DNA of 11,101 bases from Thermoflexales bacterium (GTDB taxonomy: Bacteria; Chloroflexota; Anaerolineae; Fen-1058), in contig JADGQE010000093.1 of the NCBI GenBank assembly GCA_017882055.1, forward strand, positions 1-11,101, read 5' to 3'. Below are positions 1 to 7,450 of the stretch, piece by piece. Both the position numbers and the translations under genes were made by a program. The notes under the pieces were generated by a model, which did no database searches, was not told the DNA's origin, and worked only from the letters and a program-made list of their open reading frames with translations. The first letter of the stretch is position 1, and every line of letters begins with the position of its first letter.

Positions 1-136
1 TTGGAAGGATAAGAAGAAAAATCAGCGTTCACACCTGCCCTGCTCCGCAGCGCGGTGCAAGGGTCTGCGTTAATCAGCGTCCTGATTTCTATGTCGGCTG
101 CAATAATCCCGTTCAAGCCAGAAAAGCCGAAAAGTC

Positions 137-1396
137 TTACGCGGCCCGGACCGTCTTGGGTGCAGCATGCGTCAGCCGCCAGCGATACGAGACTGCAACT
201 CCTACGCCCAGCAAGCACAATACCGCACAGACGCTGATGGCGGTCGCCACGCCCGCTAACTGTCCCAGTGTGCCCAGGAAGAACCCGCCGATCGGTGTAC
301 TGCCCTGTGTCAGCAGGATATTAATGCTCATCACTCGCCCGCGCAGTTGCTCCGGCGTATTGAGTTGCAAGAGCGTGTTGGTCGCCGTGGCACAGGTGAT
401 CGCGGCGAAACCGATGAGGATGAATATCACCATCGACAGCCAGAAAGAAGTCGATAGCGCCAATGCCCCCAGAAAAATACTGAAGAATCCGCCGCTGATC
501 AGCATGCGGCGCATGGTAATGCGACGTGCGTAAGCCGTGCCGAGTGCCGCAAACAGCGCGCCAAAACCCATCGCGGCGCTGAGCAAGCCATAGCCGGTTG
601 CGTCTGTTTTCAAGATGTTATTGGCCACCAGCGGCGTGATCACGGTGAAGTTGTAGCCGAAGGTGCCGATGAAAGCGACCACGATCAGAAGCGATAGAAT
701 GATCGGCGTGTGTACGGCGAAGCCCAGACCTTCCTTCAACTTACCCAGCATCGATCCATCACGACTGGGCGGTGCGCCGAAAAACGCTTTGCGATCCATC
801 AACAGCAGTGCCCAGATCACGGGGATAAAGCTGATTGCGTTCAGGATCAAAGTGGGCGCAATGCCGATCAGTTGAATCACGACTCCGGCCAGCGCCGGGC
901 CAAAAATGCGCGCGCCCTGAAACGTCATGGAGTTCAAGCCCACGGCATTCACCAGATCAGCCCGCCCGACCAGCTCGTAAATGAAGGCCTGCCGCAGCGG
1001 ATTATCGATCGCCGTGATCAAACCCTGCGTCACGGCCAGCACATACACCTGCCATAGCTGGATCAATCCGGTCGCGACGAGTGTTCCGAAGATGGCGGCC
1101 TGGATCATGAGCAGCGATTGCGTGACGACCAGCGTCGAGCGTTTGGGCAGTCGATCGGCCAGCACGCCGCCGAACAGGGCAAAAACCATCACGGGCAAAA
1201 ATTGAAGCGTGATCACGGTGCCCAATGCGAAGGGTGAAGCGTTGGTCAGCTTCAGCACCAGCCAGCCTTGAGCCGTCGTCTGCATCCAGGTGCCGGTGAG
1301 TGAGATCAGTTGTCCGATCCAAAACAATCGAAAATTGCGAACCCGCAAAGATTGAAAGCCGCGCGCTGCCGACGCGACGAATCGAGCTGTATTCAA
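137..1396 (-). CDS. MFS_3-family major facilitator exporter
   Basis: A 419-residue integral membrane protein, probably a proton-driven exporter of small molecules; the substrate cannot be read from the sequence. About 11-12 hydrophobic segments span the chain. A motif-A-like GGVLADRLPKR lies at residues 76-86 between TM2 and TM3, and NTPEQLRGRVMSI at 346-358 is typical of the MFS_3 / enterobactin-exporter-like (EntS) group, as is the N-terminal RNFRLFWIGQLIS. Length is normal for a full MFS protein. The start is TTG at 1396: no ATG precedes the first conserved segment, and the complement of 1404-1410 reads AAAGAGG, a good ribosome binding site 7 nt upstream. The gene stands alone and diverges from the hydrolase gene. 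I see no clear terminator in 1-136. The family call is secure, the function is not. Confidence 0.9.
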   Translation of the reverse strand: MNTARFVASAARGFQSLRVRNFRLFWIGQLISLTGTWMQTTAQGWLVLKLTNASPFALGTVITLQFLPVMVFALFGGVLADRLPKRSTLVVTQSLLMIQAAIFGTLVATGLIQLWQVYVLAVTQGLITAIDNPLRQAFIYELVGRADLVNAVGLNSMTFQGARIFGPALAGVVIQLIGIAPTLILNAISFIPVIWALLLMDRKAFFGAPPSRDGSMLGKLKEGLGFAVHTPIILSLLIVVAFIGTFGYNFTVITPLVANNILKTDATGYGLLSAAMGFGALFAALGTAYARRITMRRMLISGGFFSIFLGALALSTSFWLSMVIFILIGFAAITCATATNTLLQLNTPEQLRGRVMSINILLTQGSTPIGGFFLGTLGQLAGVATAISVCAVLCLLGVGVAVSYRWRLTHAAPKTVRAA

Positions 1397-1486
1397 TGGC
1401 CGACCTCTTTGTTTATTCGGCGCGGGCGGAGAGGGAAAACAGGTGGTTACCGGGTCACGTCGCGCTGAGATTGTTCAGGGGCGCTA

Positions 1487-1514
1487 ATCTTAGCACACAC
1501 GGCCTGATGCGCAA
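1487..1514 (-). promoter_or_regulatory. Weak candidate promoter for the MFS gene
   Basis: On the minus strand TAAGAT (1492-1487) matches the -10 consensus at 4 of 6 positions. TTGCGC (1514-1509) lies 16 nt upstream as a poor -35. It would give a leader of about 90 nt. Such weak matches arise by chance, so this is only a suggestion. Confidence 0.2.
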
Positions 1515-1555
1515 CCCTGTTTCGACAAGCAGCAGTAATTCCCAATTTGGCATCT

Positions 1556-1698
1556 GGCGATTGAAATCGCGCCTGAAGGGCCTACCGCCGACGAAGCCCC
1601 GTCCACGTAGGTGGACGCTCAGCCAACGGCTCAAGACGCCATGCCCACCGCAATGCGGTGGCACCTGGCGCGCCAGGCGGGCGCGACTTCGAGTCGCC
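1556..1698. repeat. Hairpin-rich intergenic element with terminal inverted repeats (REPIN/MITE-like)
   Basis: The left end 1556-1573 (GGCGATTGAAATCGCGCC) and the reverse complement of the right end 1680-1698 (GGCGACTCGAAGTCGCGCC) are nearly the same, so the element has imperfect terminal inverted repeats, each of which is itself a small hairpin. Between them lie further hairpins: CGTCCAC/GTGGACG (1600-1606/1611-1617, loop GTAG), CCACCGC/GCGGTGG (1645-1651/1655-1661) and a perfect 14-bp palindrome CCTGGCGCGCCAGG at 1664-1677. No convincing coding sequence is present. Paired inverted REP-like hairpins are the architecture of REPINs, non-autonomous elements moved by RAYT transposases. Whether it is dispersed in the genome cannot be tested from one copy. 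Confidence 0.6.
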
Positions 1699-1772
1699 GG
1701 CCCATTACGACAGGTCAAATTGAGAATTGCTGCATACTACTCACATCGGCCCAGGCTACACTATGCCCATGA

Positions 1773-1778
1773 TATAAT
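1773..1778 (+). promoter_or_regulatory. Candidate -10 box for the hydrolase gene
   Basis: A perfect TATAAT sits 73 nt upstream of the preferred start at 1851. No good -35 hexamer lies 16-18 nt upstream (the region reads CCCAGG), so the promoter may depend on an activator or be spurious. Transcription would begin near 1785 and place the 1804-1819 palindrome in the 5' leader. Confidence 0.4.
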
Positions 1779-1803
1779 ACGCCGCGAGATGATACCGTTT
1801 CAG

Positions 1804-1819
1804 GCCGGAGGCCTCCGGC
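1804..1819. repeat. 16-bp perfect palindrome, possible operator
   Basis: GCCGGAGGCCTCCGGC is a perfect dyad located between the candidate -10 box and the hydrolase start. Its position just downstream of the presumed transcription start suits a repressor operator. It could also be a fragment of the neighbouring GC-rich repeat material. No regulator gene lies beside it. Confidence 0.4.
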
Positions 1820-1850
1820 GATAAAAATATCATTCGCAATGGGACTAACG

Positions 1851-3800
1851 ATGAACATCAAACGCATTCTATTCACGATCGTAATTGCCGCTCTCGTACT
1901 CTCAGGCTGCAATACCCAACCTGCACCAGCCACGTCAGCCACACCGACGGCCCAAACCACTGCCGGTCAGGTACCGCGTTTTGAACCGACCCAATGTTGG
2001 TTCACAGAACCTGCCGGGCACGCGGCCGAGTGCGGTTACTTGATCGTGCCTGAAGATCACACGAAATCAAACGGCATGACGATCAAACTGGCCGTGGCGC
2101 GTTTCAAAAGTGATGCAACCAGTCCAGAAAAAGATCCCATCGTATATCTTGAAGGCGGCCCCGGCGCCAGTCCGTTGCGATCCTACCCGCCCCAGTTCGA
2201 TCTGATCTTCGGCCCGCTGTTGCAGAAGCGCGATCTGATCTTGTTCGATCAGCGCGGCACGGGCTATTCCGAGCCAGCGCTAGATTGCCCCGAACAGGCA
2301 AAACTTGTGTTGGACACACTCGACCAGGACTTGAACGCGCAAAAAAGCGAGGAACTCAACAATCAGGCTTTGCTGACCTGCCACGACCGACTGGCCAAAG
2401 CCGGTGTGAACTTCGAAGTGTATAACAGCGCTCAAAACGCAGCGGATATTGAATCACTCCGCCAGGCATTGCACTACGCTAAACTCAATCTATACGGTAT
2501 CTCATACGGCACACGTCTGGCGTTGACGGCGATGCGCGATATGGCCCCGGGCATTCGCAGCGTTGTCATCGGCTCGGTCTATCCGCCGCAAGTCGATCTG
2601 TACTCGCAGACTCCCGCCGATGGGGCGCGTGCCTTCGAAGCGTTATTCAAGGCCTGCTCAACGGATACGACCTGCGCCCAGCACTACCCGAATTTACGCC
2701 AAGTTTTCTTTGATCTAAAAAAGAAGCTCGATCAGCAACCCGTCAAGTTCAACATCCAACTTCACACCGGTGAGACCAAAGAAGCGCTGCTCAACGGCGA
2801 CGGATTAGTCGGGCTTGTATTCCAAGCGATGTACATTACATCTATGATTCCGCTTATTCCCCAAATGATCTTCGACATCCGTGACGGCAAGTATGATGTA
2901 GCCGCCGGTTTGCAAGGCGCATTCCTGAACGAACTCGACAAGATCAGCACCGGTATGCAATACGCGGTGCAGTGCAAAGAAGAAATCCCCTTCACGCAGC
3001 CGGCCGACATCGCGGCTGTAGCCAAGCAGTATCCTGAATATGCTGCGCTGACATCGAAAAACGCGCCGGCTTTGTGCACGGCCTGGGGCGAGACACCTGC
3101 CGGCCCGATCGAGAATCAGCCGGTCACGAGCGACCTTCCGACGCTGGTCTTCTCAGGCGAGTTCGATCCGATCACGCCGCCCGCCTGGGCTGAAGAGACC
3201 GCCCGGACTCTAAGCCACAGTTTCTACTTTGACATACCGCGCAGCGGGCACGGCGCCAGCCTCACTGAAGACTGCCCGCGCAATATGGTGCTGGCCTTCT
3301 TCGATAACCCTGGCCAGAAACCCGATGCAGCTTGTCTGAACGAAATGACCAAGACCACGTTCGCCGTCCCGCTGCAAGCCGCCGACATCAAACTCGTGCC
3401 CTTTACTGAAGCGCTAATGAAAATCGGCGGCGTTGTGCCGGCCGGCTGGAAGAAGGTCAGTGCCGGGGCTTATACCCCCAGTGGCAAACTCACCGATCAA
3501 ACTGCCCTGCTCCAACAGGCTGCGCCGGTTGCGCCTGATATGCTGCTCAACCTGCTGGAATCCCAACTGGCGCAAGCCGATGTGAAAGTGAAGTTTGAAC
3601 AGACCGGCGCCCGATCGGCCAACGGCCTCGACTGGAAACTCTATTCGACCAGGGCTTCCATTAGCGGCATCGACCTGGCCCTGGGCCAGAAAGACGCCAC
3701 CACTTATTTGGTGCTCTTACAAAGCCCGCTCAGCGATCGCGCCGTGCTGTATCAAGCCGTCTTCTTAGCGGCGATTGATAACTTGCGGTCTCAGCCATGA
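1851..3800 (+). CDS. Secreted TAP-like alpha/beta hydrolase lipoprotein (S33 type)
   Basis: A 649-residue predicted lipoprotein hydrolase. Residues 1-20 form a signal peptide ending in the lipobox LSGC (Cys20), followed by a Thr/Ala/Pro-rich linker. The alpha/beta hydrolase core shows an oxyanion segment EGGPG (101-105, with Glu where many relatives have His), DQRGTGYSEP (133-142), the nucleophile elbow GISYG (Ser218), the acid FDP (Asp439) and the histidine SGHG (His467). This matches the tripeptidyl-aminopeptidase-like family, which removes short peptides from protein N-termini or acts on related substrates. Residues about 500-649 form a further domain beyond the usual C-terminus. I chose ATG 1851 over ATG 1839 because GGGA at 1841-1844 gives it a ribosome binding site, while 1839 has none. 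It is monocistronic, with a terminator at 3847. The exact substrate is unknown. Confidence 0.9.
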   Translation: MNIKRILFTIVIAALVLSGCNTQPAPATSATPTAQTTAGQVPRFEPTQCWFTEPAGHAAECGYLIVPEDHTKSNGMTIKLAVARFKSDATSPEKDPIVYLEGGPGASPLRSYPPQFDLIFGPLLQKRDLILFDQRGTGYSEPALDCPEQAKLVLDTLDQDLNAQKSEELNNQALLTCHDRLAKAGVNFEVYNSAQNAADIESLRQALHYAKLNLYGISYGTRLALTAMRDMAPGIRSVVIGSVYPPQVDLYSQTPADGARAFEALFKACSTDTTCAQHYPNLRQVFFDLKKKLDQQPVKFNIQLHTGETKEALLNGDGLVGLVFQAMYITSMIPLIPQMIFDIRDGKYDVAAGLQGAFLNELDKISTGMQYAVQCKEEIPFTQPADIAAVAKQYPEYAALTSKNAPALCTAWGETPAGPIENQPVTSDLPTLVFSGEFDPITPPAWAEETARTLSHSFYFDIPRSGHGASLTEDCPRNMVLAFFDNPGQKPDAACLNEMTKTTFAVPLQAADIKLVPFTEALMKIGGVVPAGWKKVSAGAYTPSGKLTDQTALLQQAAPVAPDMLLNLLESQLAQADVKVKFEQTGARSANGLDWKLYSTRASISGIDLALGQKDATTYLVLLQSPLSDRAVLYQAVFLAAIDNLRSQP

Positions 3801-3846
3801 TGGGTTGAGCAGCCGGCCAGTTGCAACCGGAAATAACATGCAGGCG

Positions 3847-3888
3847 TCGCCCTCGAATCTTTGGTTTGATTCGGGGGCGAATTCTTTT
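3847..3888 (+). terminator. Rho-independent terminator of the hydrolase gene
   Basis: A 13-bp stem (3847-3859 with 3868-3880, one G-U pair) with an 8-nt loop is followed by ATTCTTTT. It lies 46 nt after the hydrolase stop codon. The reverse strand has no T-run after the stem, so it acts in the plus direction only. Confidence 0.85.
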
Positions 3889-4090
3889 AGCCAGACGCGT
3901 GACCCCTTCATACTTCCCACACTATCGTTGCCAGCCATCGATAGACTATATATCGGGCCTTCACCTTCCGAGCCTGAGACTCTATCCTGGTGCGCCCGAG
4001 CTTTCCCTCAGAAGTTCAAACTCCAGCCCCTCAATCATTCGCTGAATGCGGAACGTTCGGAGAGGAGCGATATCACTCAGAGCCCAAAAC
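3889..4090. other. Intergenic region without a supported gene
   Basis: Between the hydrolase terminator and the pstS control region I find no RNA gene or convincing coding sequence. The plus-strand frames crossing it lack ribosome binding sites and resemble no family. A short minus-strand reading frame (3982-4110) without a start codon has a faintly protein-like sequence and is discussed as a possible gene remnant. Confidence 0.5.
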
Positions 4091-4137
4091 TTGCCACAGG
4101 TTAAGCACTTTTAACAATCGCTTAATAGCCGCTTGAG
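4091..4137 (+). promoter_or_regulatory. Candidate Pho box: phased TTAAG/TTAAC direct repeats
   Basis: Five pentamers recur on one face of the helix: TTGCC (4091), TTAAG (4101), TTAAC (4111), TTAAT (4122) and TTGAG (4133), with spacings of 10, 10, 11 and 11 bp. Direct repeats with about 11-bp phasing in front of pstS are the hallmark of PhoB/PhoP-family response regulator sites; the Bacillus PhoP unit is TTAACA-like. Binding under phosphate starvation is inferred. The regulator gene is not in the window. Confidence 0.65.
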
Positions 4138-4147
4138 GACCAGCTGG

Positions 4148-4153
4148 TAAAGT
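4148..4153 (+). promoter_or_regulatory. Possible -10 box of the pst operon
   Basis: TAAAGT (4 of 6 matches to TATAAT) lies 10 nt after the last phased repeat, close to where a -10 box sits relative to an activating Pho box. There is no properly spaced -35 hexamer, as expected for an activator-dependent promoter. The overlapping TAATCC at 4153 is an alternative. Confidence 0.35.
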
Positions 4154-4211
4154 AATCCTTGGTAGCATCTCTGTGAATCAAAATACAAAATTGTTAAGGA
4201 GAAGAAGAAAC

Positions 4212-5396
4212 ATGCAACGCAATACTCGGATTACGCTGATCAGTCTTCTGATTTTGGTGGCGATTGTCGCCGCAGCGTGCGCGCCGGCCGCATCGACACC
4301 GCAAGTGATTAAAGAAACCGTCGTGGTTCCGGGTCAGTCCCAGGTGGTTGAAAGGGTCGTCACTCCGACCATCGACCCGAACGCGCCCAGGCCCGTAGCC
4401 GCTGGTTCTATTACCATCAACGGTGCGGGTGCAACGTTCCCCTTCCCGCTATACAGCAAGTGGTTCTATGATTACGCTTTTGTCGATACCTCGGCCAGGT
4501 TCAACTATCAGTCGATCGGCTCGGGTGGCGGCATCCAGCAGATCACCCAGAAGACCGTCGATTTCGGCGCATCCGACGCGATCCTCAACGACGATCAATA
4601 CAAAGCGGCCCCCGGCATCCAGATGTTCCCGACCGTCGCCGGCGCCGAAGCGATCGTCACCAACATCAAAGGTGATGATGGCAATATGATCACCGCGTCG
4701 CTCAAGTTCCCGTACACGGCGGTGGCCGACATCTTCCTGGGCAAGATCAAGAAGTGGAATGATCCGGTGTTAGCGGCGGCCAATCCCGATGTGAAGCTGC
4801 CCGACAAAGACATCCTCGTCGTGCACCGCTCGGATGGTTCCGGTACAACCTTCATCTTCACCGATTATCTCTCAAGCGTCAGCGCCGAATGGAAAGACAA
4901 GGTCGGCAAGGCGACATCGGTGAAGTGGCCGGTCGGCTTAGGCGGCAAAGGCAACGAAGGCGTGTTCGGTACAGTGTCGCAGAATGATGGCGCGATCGGT
5001 TACGTCGAACTGGCGTACGCGCTGCAAAACAAGGCCGCCATCAATGCGCTCCAGAATAAGGCCGGCGAATATGTGACGCCCTCGATCGAGAGCACGCAGG
5101 CCGCCATCGGCGACTTCGGCACGGCACTGGGCGACAAACTCGCCATCTCGATCGTCGATGGGCCGGGCAAGGCCAGCTATCCCATTGCCGGGTACACCTA
5201 CTTGCTGATCTACATGGATCAACAAGACTGCACCAGGGCACAGAAGCTGATCGACTTCTTGAAGTATGCCTTCGGGCCAGATGGGGACAAGTCGGCGACG
5301 GGTCTCAGTTACGTGACGCTGTCGCAGGAAGTTAAGGATCAAGTCAACGCGAAGTTGGCGCAGATCACCTGCCAGGGCAAGCCCTTAGCGAAGTAA
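4212..5396 (+). CDS. pstS: Phosphate ABC transporter substrate-binding lipoprotein PstS
   Basis: A 394-residue high-affinity phosphate receptor, anchored outside the cytoplasmic membrane. The signal peptide ends with Cys23 (VAAAC), followed by a spacer of about 40 residues. Phosphate-binding loops are recognisable: GAGATFPFPLY (71-81), GSGGGI (103-108), DFGASDA (117-123) and HRSDGSGTTF (205-214), which carries the Arg/Asp/Ser/Thr ligands. I chose ATG 4212 because AAGGAG (4196-4201) is well spaced before it. An in-frame GTG at 4173 would add 13 residues ahead of the signal peptide and has no such site. It is the first gene of the pst operon, behind the phased repeats at 4091-4137 and before a hairpin at 5424 that may raise its expression over pstCAB. 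Confidence 0.97.
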   Translation: MQRNTRITLISLLILVAIVAAACAPAASTPQVIKETVVVPGQSQVVERVVTPTIDPNAPRPVAAGSITINGAGATFPFPLYSKWFYDYAFVDTSARFNYQSIGSGGGIQQITQKTVDFGASDAILNDDQYKAAPGIQMFPTVAGAEAIVTNIKGDDGNMITASLKFPYTAVADIFLGKIKKWNDPVLAAANPDVKLPDKDILVVHRSDGSGTTFIFTDYLSSVSAEWKDKVGKATSVKWPVGLGGKGNEGVFGTVSQNDGAIGYVELAYALQNKAAINALQNKAGEYVTPSIESTQAAIGDFGTALGDKLAISIVDGPGKASYPIAGYTYLLIYMDQQDCTRAQKLIDFLKYAFGPDGDKSATGLSYVTLSQEVKDQVNAKLAQITCQGKPLAK

Positions 5397-5423
5397 GTCT
5401 TATTGGATTAGATGTGGCCGTCC

Positions 5424-5457
5424 ACCCTCCCTCGGTAATTACTGGCCGAGGGAGGGT
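5424..5457 (+). terminator. pstS-pstC intercistronic hairpin (attenuator or 3' stabiliser)
   Basis: A perfect 12-bp stem (5424-5435 with 5446-5457, loop of 10 nt) begins 27 nt after the pstS stop. It is followed by CTTGTGTC, a poor U-tract, so full termination is unlikely. It more likely acts as a partial terminator or RNase barrier that leaves more pstS than pstCAB message, as binding-protein stoichiometry requires. Confidence 0.6.
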
Positions 5458-5478
5458 CTTGTGTCAAAAGTGCGAGCA

Positions 5479-5540
5479 GCAGCCTTGCGAGGAATCGCGC
5501 GTCGAACGACTTACTTCAATTCCACCCCTCGCAAGGTTGC
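5479..5540 (+). repeat. Long-range inverted repeat in the pstC leader
   Basis: CCTTGCGAGG (5483-5492) is the exact reverse complement of 5527-5536. The stem extends outward to 14 bp (5479-5492 with 5527-5540, one G-U) around a 34-nt loop. It ends 9 nt before the pstC ribosome binding site, and TTTTT follows at 5545-5549, so it could act on pstC translation or as a second attenuator. Confidence 0.5.
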
Positions 5541-5561
5541 GCCGTTTTTGAGGAGTCAGCT

Positions 5562-6548
5562 GTGGCTACACAATCTCATTTCGCAGCACGTGGTTCGTTT
5601 GCAAGCGTGAACCGCTTCACGCGCGCCTGGCAGCACGGCGACCGTTTCTATCGTTTGCTGCTCACGTTGGCCGCGCTGAGCGTGTTGGCACTCGTCATCG
5701 CGATTGGTTATGAATTATGGCAGAGCTCGGCGCTGGCACGCGAGAAATTCGGCCTGGATTTCATCACCACGGCCGATTGGGATCCCGTGGCCGAGTCGTT
5801 TGGCGCACTGCCCTTCATTCTCGGCACGTTGATCACTGCGGCGATTGCGCTCGTCATCGCTGTTCCCGTAGGGATCGGCATTGCGATCTTCCTGGCAGAA
5901 TTAGCGCCCGATTGGTTGCGGCAGCCTGTCGGCTTTTTGATCGAACTGTTAGCCGCCGTGCCCAGCGTGATCTATGGCCTGTGGGGCCTGTTTGTGTTCA
6001 TCCCGGCTTTTGTGAAGCCGGTCGCCCAGGGCCTCAATGGCGCGTTGGGGTTCCTGCCGTTATTTGAGGGACCGGTCTTCGGCCCCAGTCGTTTGGCCGC
6101 CGGGCTGCTGTTGGCGATCATGGTCTTGCCGACGATTGCGTCGATTAGCCGCGATGTGTTCCGCGCCATTCCAAACTCACAGCGTGAAGCCTCGTTGGCG
6201 CTGGGCGCAACCCGCTGGGAAATGATCTGGGAAGTGCTGGTGCCGTACGGGCTGTCGGGTTTGCTGGGTGCGATCATTCTAGGCCTGGGCCGCGCGCTGG
6301 GCGAAACCGTGGCGGTTACGATGGTGATCGGCAACAACCTCGACCTCTCGGCTTCGCTGCTGCATCCGGGCTACACGATGGCCTCCATTATCGCCAACGA
6401 ATTTACCGAAGCCACGTACGATCTTTATCTCAACGCACTGATCGAGATCGGTTTGATCCTATTCGTGCTGACCTTGATCATCAACTTGATTGCGCGACTG
6501 CTGATCTGGCGCGTCGGCCGCCGCACCTTCACGGAGGCTCGTGCATGA
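5562..6548 (+). CDS. pstC: Phosphate ABC transporter permease PstC
   Basis: A 328-residue inner-membrane subunit that forms the phosphate channel with PstA. Hydrophobic segments lie near residues 30-50, 82-105, 121-150, 176-197, 230-255 and 291-315, the six-helix plan of the family. The cytoplasmic EAA loop that docks on PstB is at about 207-228 (REASLALGATRWE...VP), followed by GLGRALGET. The start is GTG 5562, chosen because GAGGAG at 5550-5555 lies 6 nt upstream. The stop codon overlaps the pstA start (ATGA), indicating translational coupling. The length is normal. Two inverted repeats lie between pstS and this gene. Confidence 0.96.
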   Translation: MATQSHFAARGSFASVNRFTRAWQHGDRFYRLLLTLAALSVLALVIAIGYELWQSSALAREKFGLDFITTADWDPVAESFGALPFILGTLITAAIALVIAVPVGIGIAIFLAELAPDWLRQPVGFLIELLAAVPSVIYGLWGLFVFIPAFVKPVAQGLNGALGFLPLFEGPVFGPSRLAAGLLLAIMVLPTIASISRDVFRAIPNSQREASLALGATRWEMIWEVLVPYGLSGLLGAIILGLGRALGETVAVTMVIGNNLDLSASLLHPGYTMASIIANEFTEATYDLYLNALIEIGLILFVLTLIINLIARLLIWRVGRRTFTEARA

Positions 6549-7426
6549 CCCCGATTGCGCTGCGATCTTCTCCCACGCGAACGCGCCGGCGCAAAGCCAC
6601 CAGCGCCGTGATGCTCACATTGACCGGCCTGGCGACGGCGGTGGCCATAGTGCCGTTGATCTGGATCATCGGCTATGTTGTCCAGACCGGTCTGCCTGCA
6701 CTCAACGCGGACTTTTTCACGCAGCTGCCTACCCCGGCTGGTGTGTCCGGCGGTGGCATTGCCAATGCCCTCGTCGGCTCATTGATCACGGTCGGAATCG
6801 GAATCATTATCGCCGCGCCCATTGCCGTGCTCACCGCGTTTTATGCTGCCTCTCACGCTAATAGCCCACTCGGTTTGGCAGTCCGCTTTGGCACGGATGT
6901 CATCTCCGGCGTACCGTCGATCGTGATGGGCATCTTCGCCTATGCGTTGATCGTGCTGCCGCAGCGACATTTCTCGGCGCTGGCCGGCGGCGTGGTGCTG
7001 GCCTTCATCATGTTACCCATCATCGTTCGCACGACGGAAGAAATGATTCGTCTTGTGCCCGGCACGCTGCGCGAAGGCTCGTTAGCCTTAGGTGCGCCCG
7101 AATGGAAAACGTCGTGGCGCGTGATCTTACCAGCAGCGTTGAATGGGGTGTTGACCGGCTTGATGCTGGGGATTGCGCGCGCCGCCGGCGAAGCCGCGCC
7201 GATGCTGTTTACGGCGTTCGGCAATCCTTTCATGAACACGGACATCAATCAACCGATCGCCACGCTGCCGCATACGATTTTTGTGTACGCCATCGCACCC
7301 TATGCTGACTGGCACGCGAAAGCCTGGGCGACCGCGCTGGTCCTCATCGTGTTAGTCCTGGTGCTCAATGTATCGGCGCGCGTCCTGGTGGCATGGCGAG
7401 CGCGCAAGCTCGGCTTGTCGCGTTAA
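6545..7426 (+). CDS. pstA: Phosphate ABC transporter permease PstA
   Basis: A 293-residue partner of PstC with six predicted membrane helices (near residues 22-45, 72-102, 117-139, 143-162, 199-215 and 260-283). The EAA loop is at 177-197 (EGSLALGAPEWKTSWRVILP) and is followed by GIARAAGEAAPML, characteristic of PstA. It starts within the pstC stop (ATGA at 6545-6548). GGAGG at 6533-6537 inside pstC supplies the ribosome binding site, so equal amounts of both permeases are expected. Nothing is truncated or missing. Confidence 0.96.
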   Translation: MTPIALRSSPTRTRRRKATSAVMLTLTGLATAVAIVPLIWIIGYVVQTGLPALNADFFTQLPTPAGVSGGGIANALVGSLITVGIGIIIAAPIAVLTAFYAASHANSPLGLAVRFGTDVISGVPSIVMGIFAYALIVLPQRHFSALAGGVVLAFIMLPIIVRTTEEMIRLVPGTLREGSLALGAPEWKTSWRVILPAALNGVLTGLMLGIARAAGEAAPMLFTAFGNPFMNTDINQPIATLPHTIFVYAIAPYADWHAKAWATALVLIVLVLVLNVSARVLVAWRARKLGLSR

Positions 7427-7450
7427 GGTTTACAAGAAAAGAGGTTAGAT

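Noticed and set aside
1..136. A gene end, promoter or terminator at the left edge
   Set aside because: The only open frame is short, overlaps the MFS gene and is without a ribosome binding site. AATCAGCGT occurs twice but shows no larger pattern, and no hairpin with a T-run is visible on either strand.
1556..1698. CRISPR array or attachment site in the hairpin region
   Set aside because: There are no regularly spaced direct repeats with unique spacers. The repeats are inverted and of different sequence.
1300..1824. A 174-codon plus-strand frame across the divergent region
   Set aside because: It starts inside the MFS gene on the opposite strand and reads through the hairpin element. It has no family resemblance and no ribosome binding site.
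3775..4104. A 109-codon plus-strand frame after the hydrolase
   Set aside because: It overlaps the hydrolase end and passes through its terminator stem. The composition is not protein-like.
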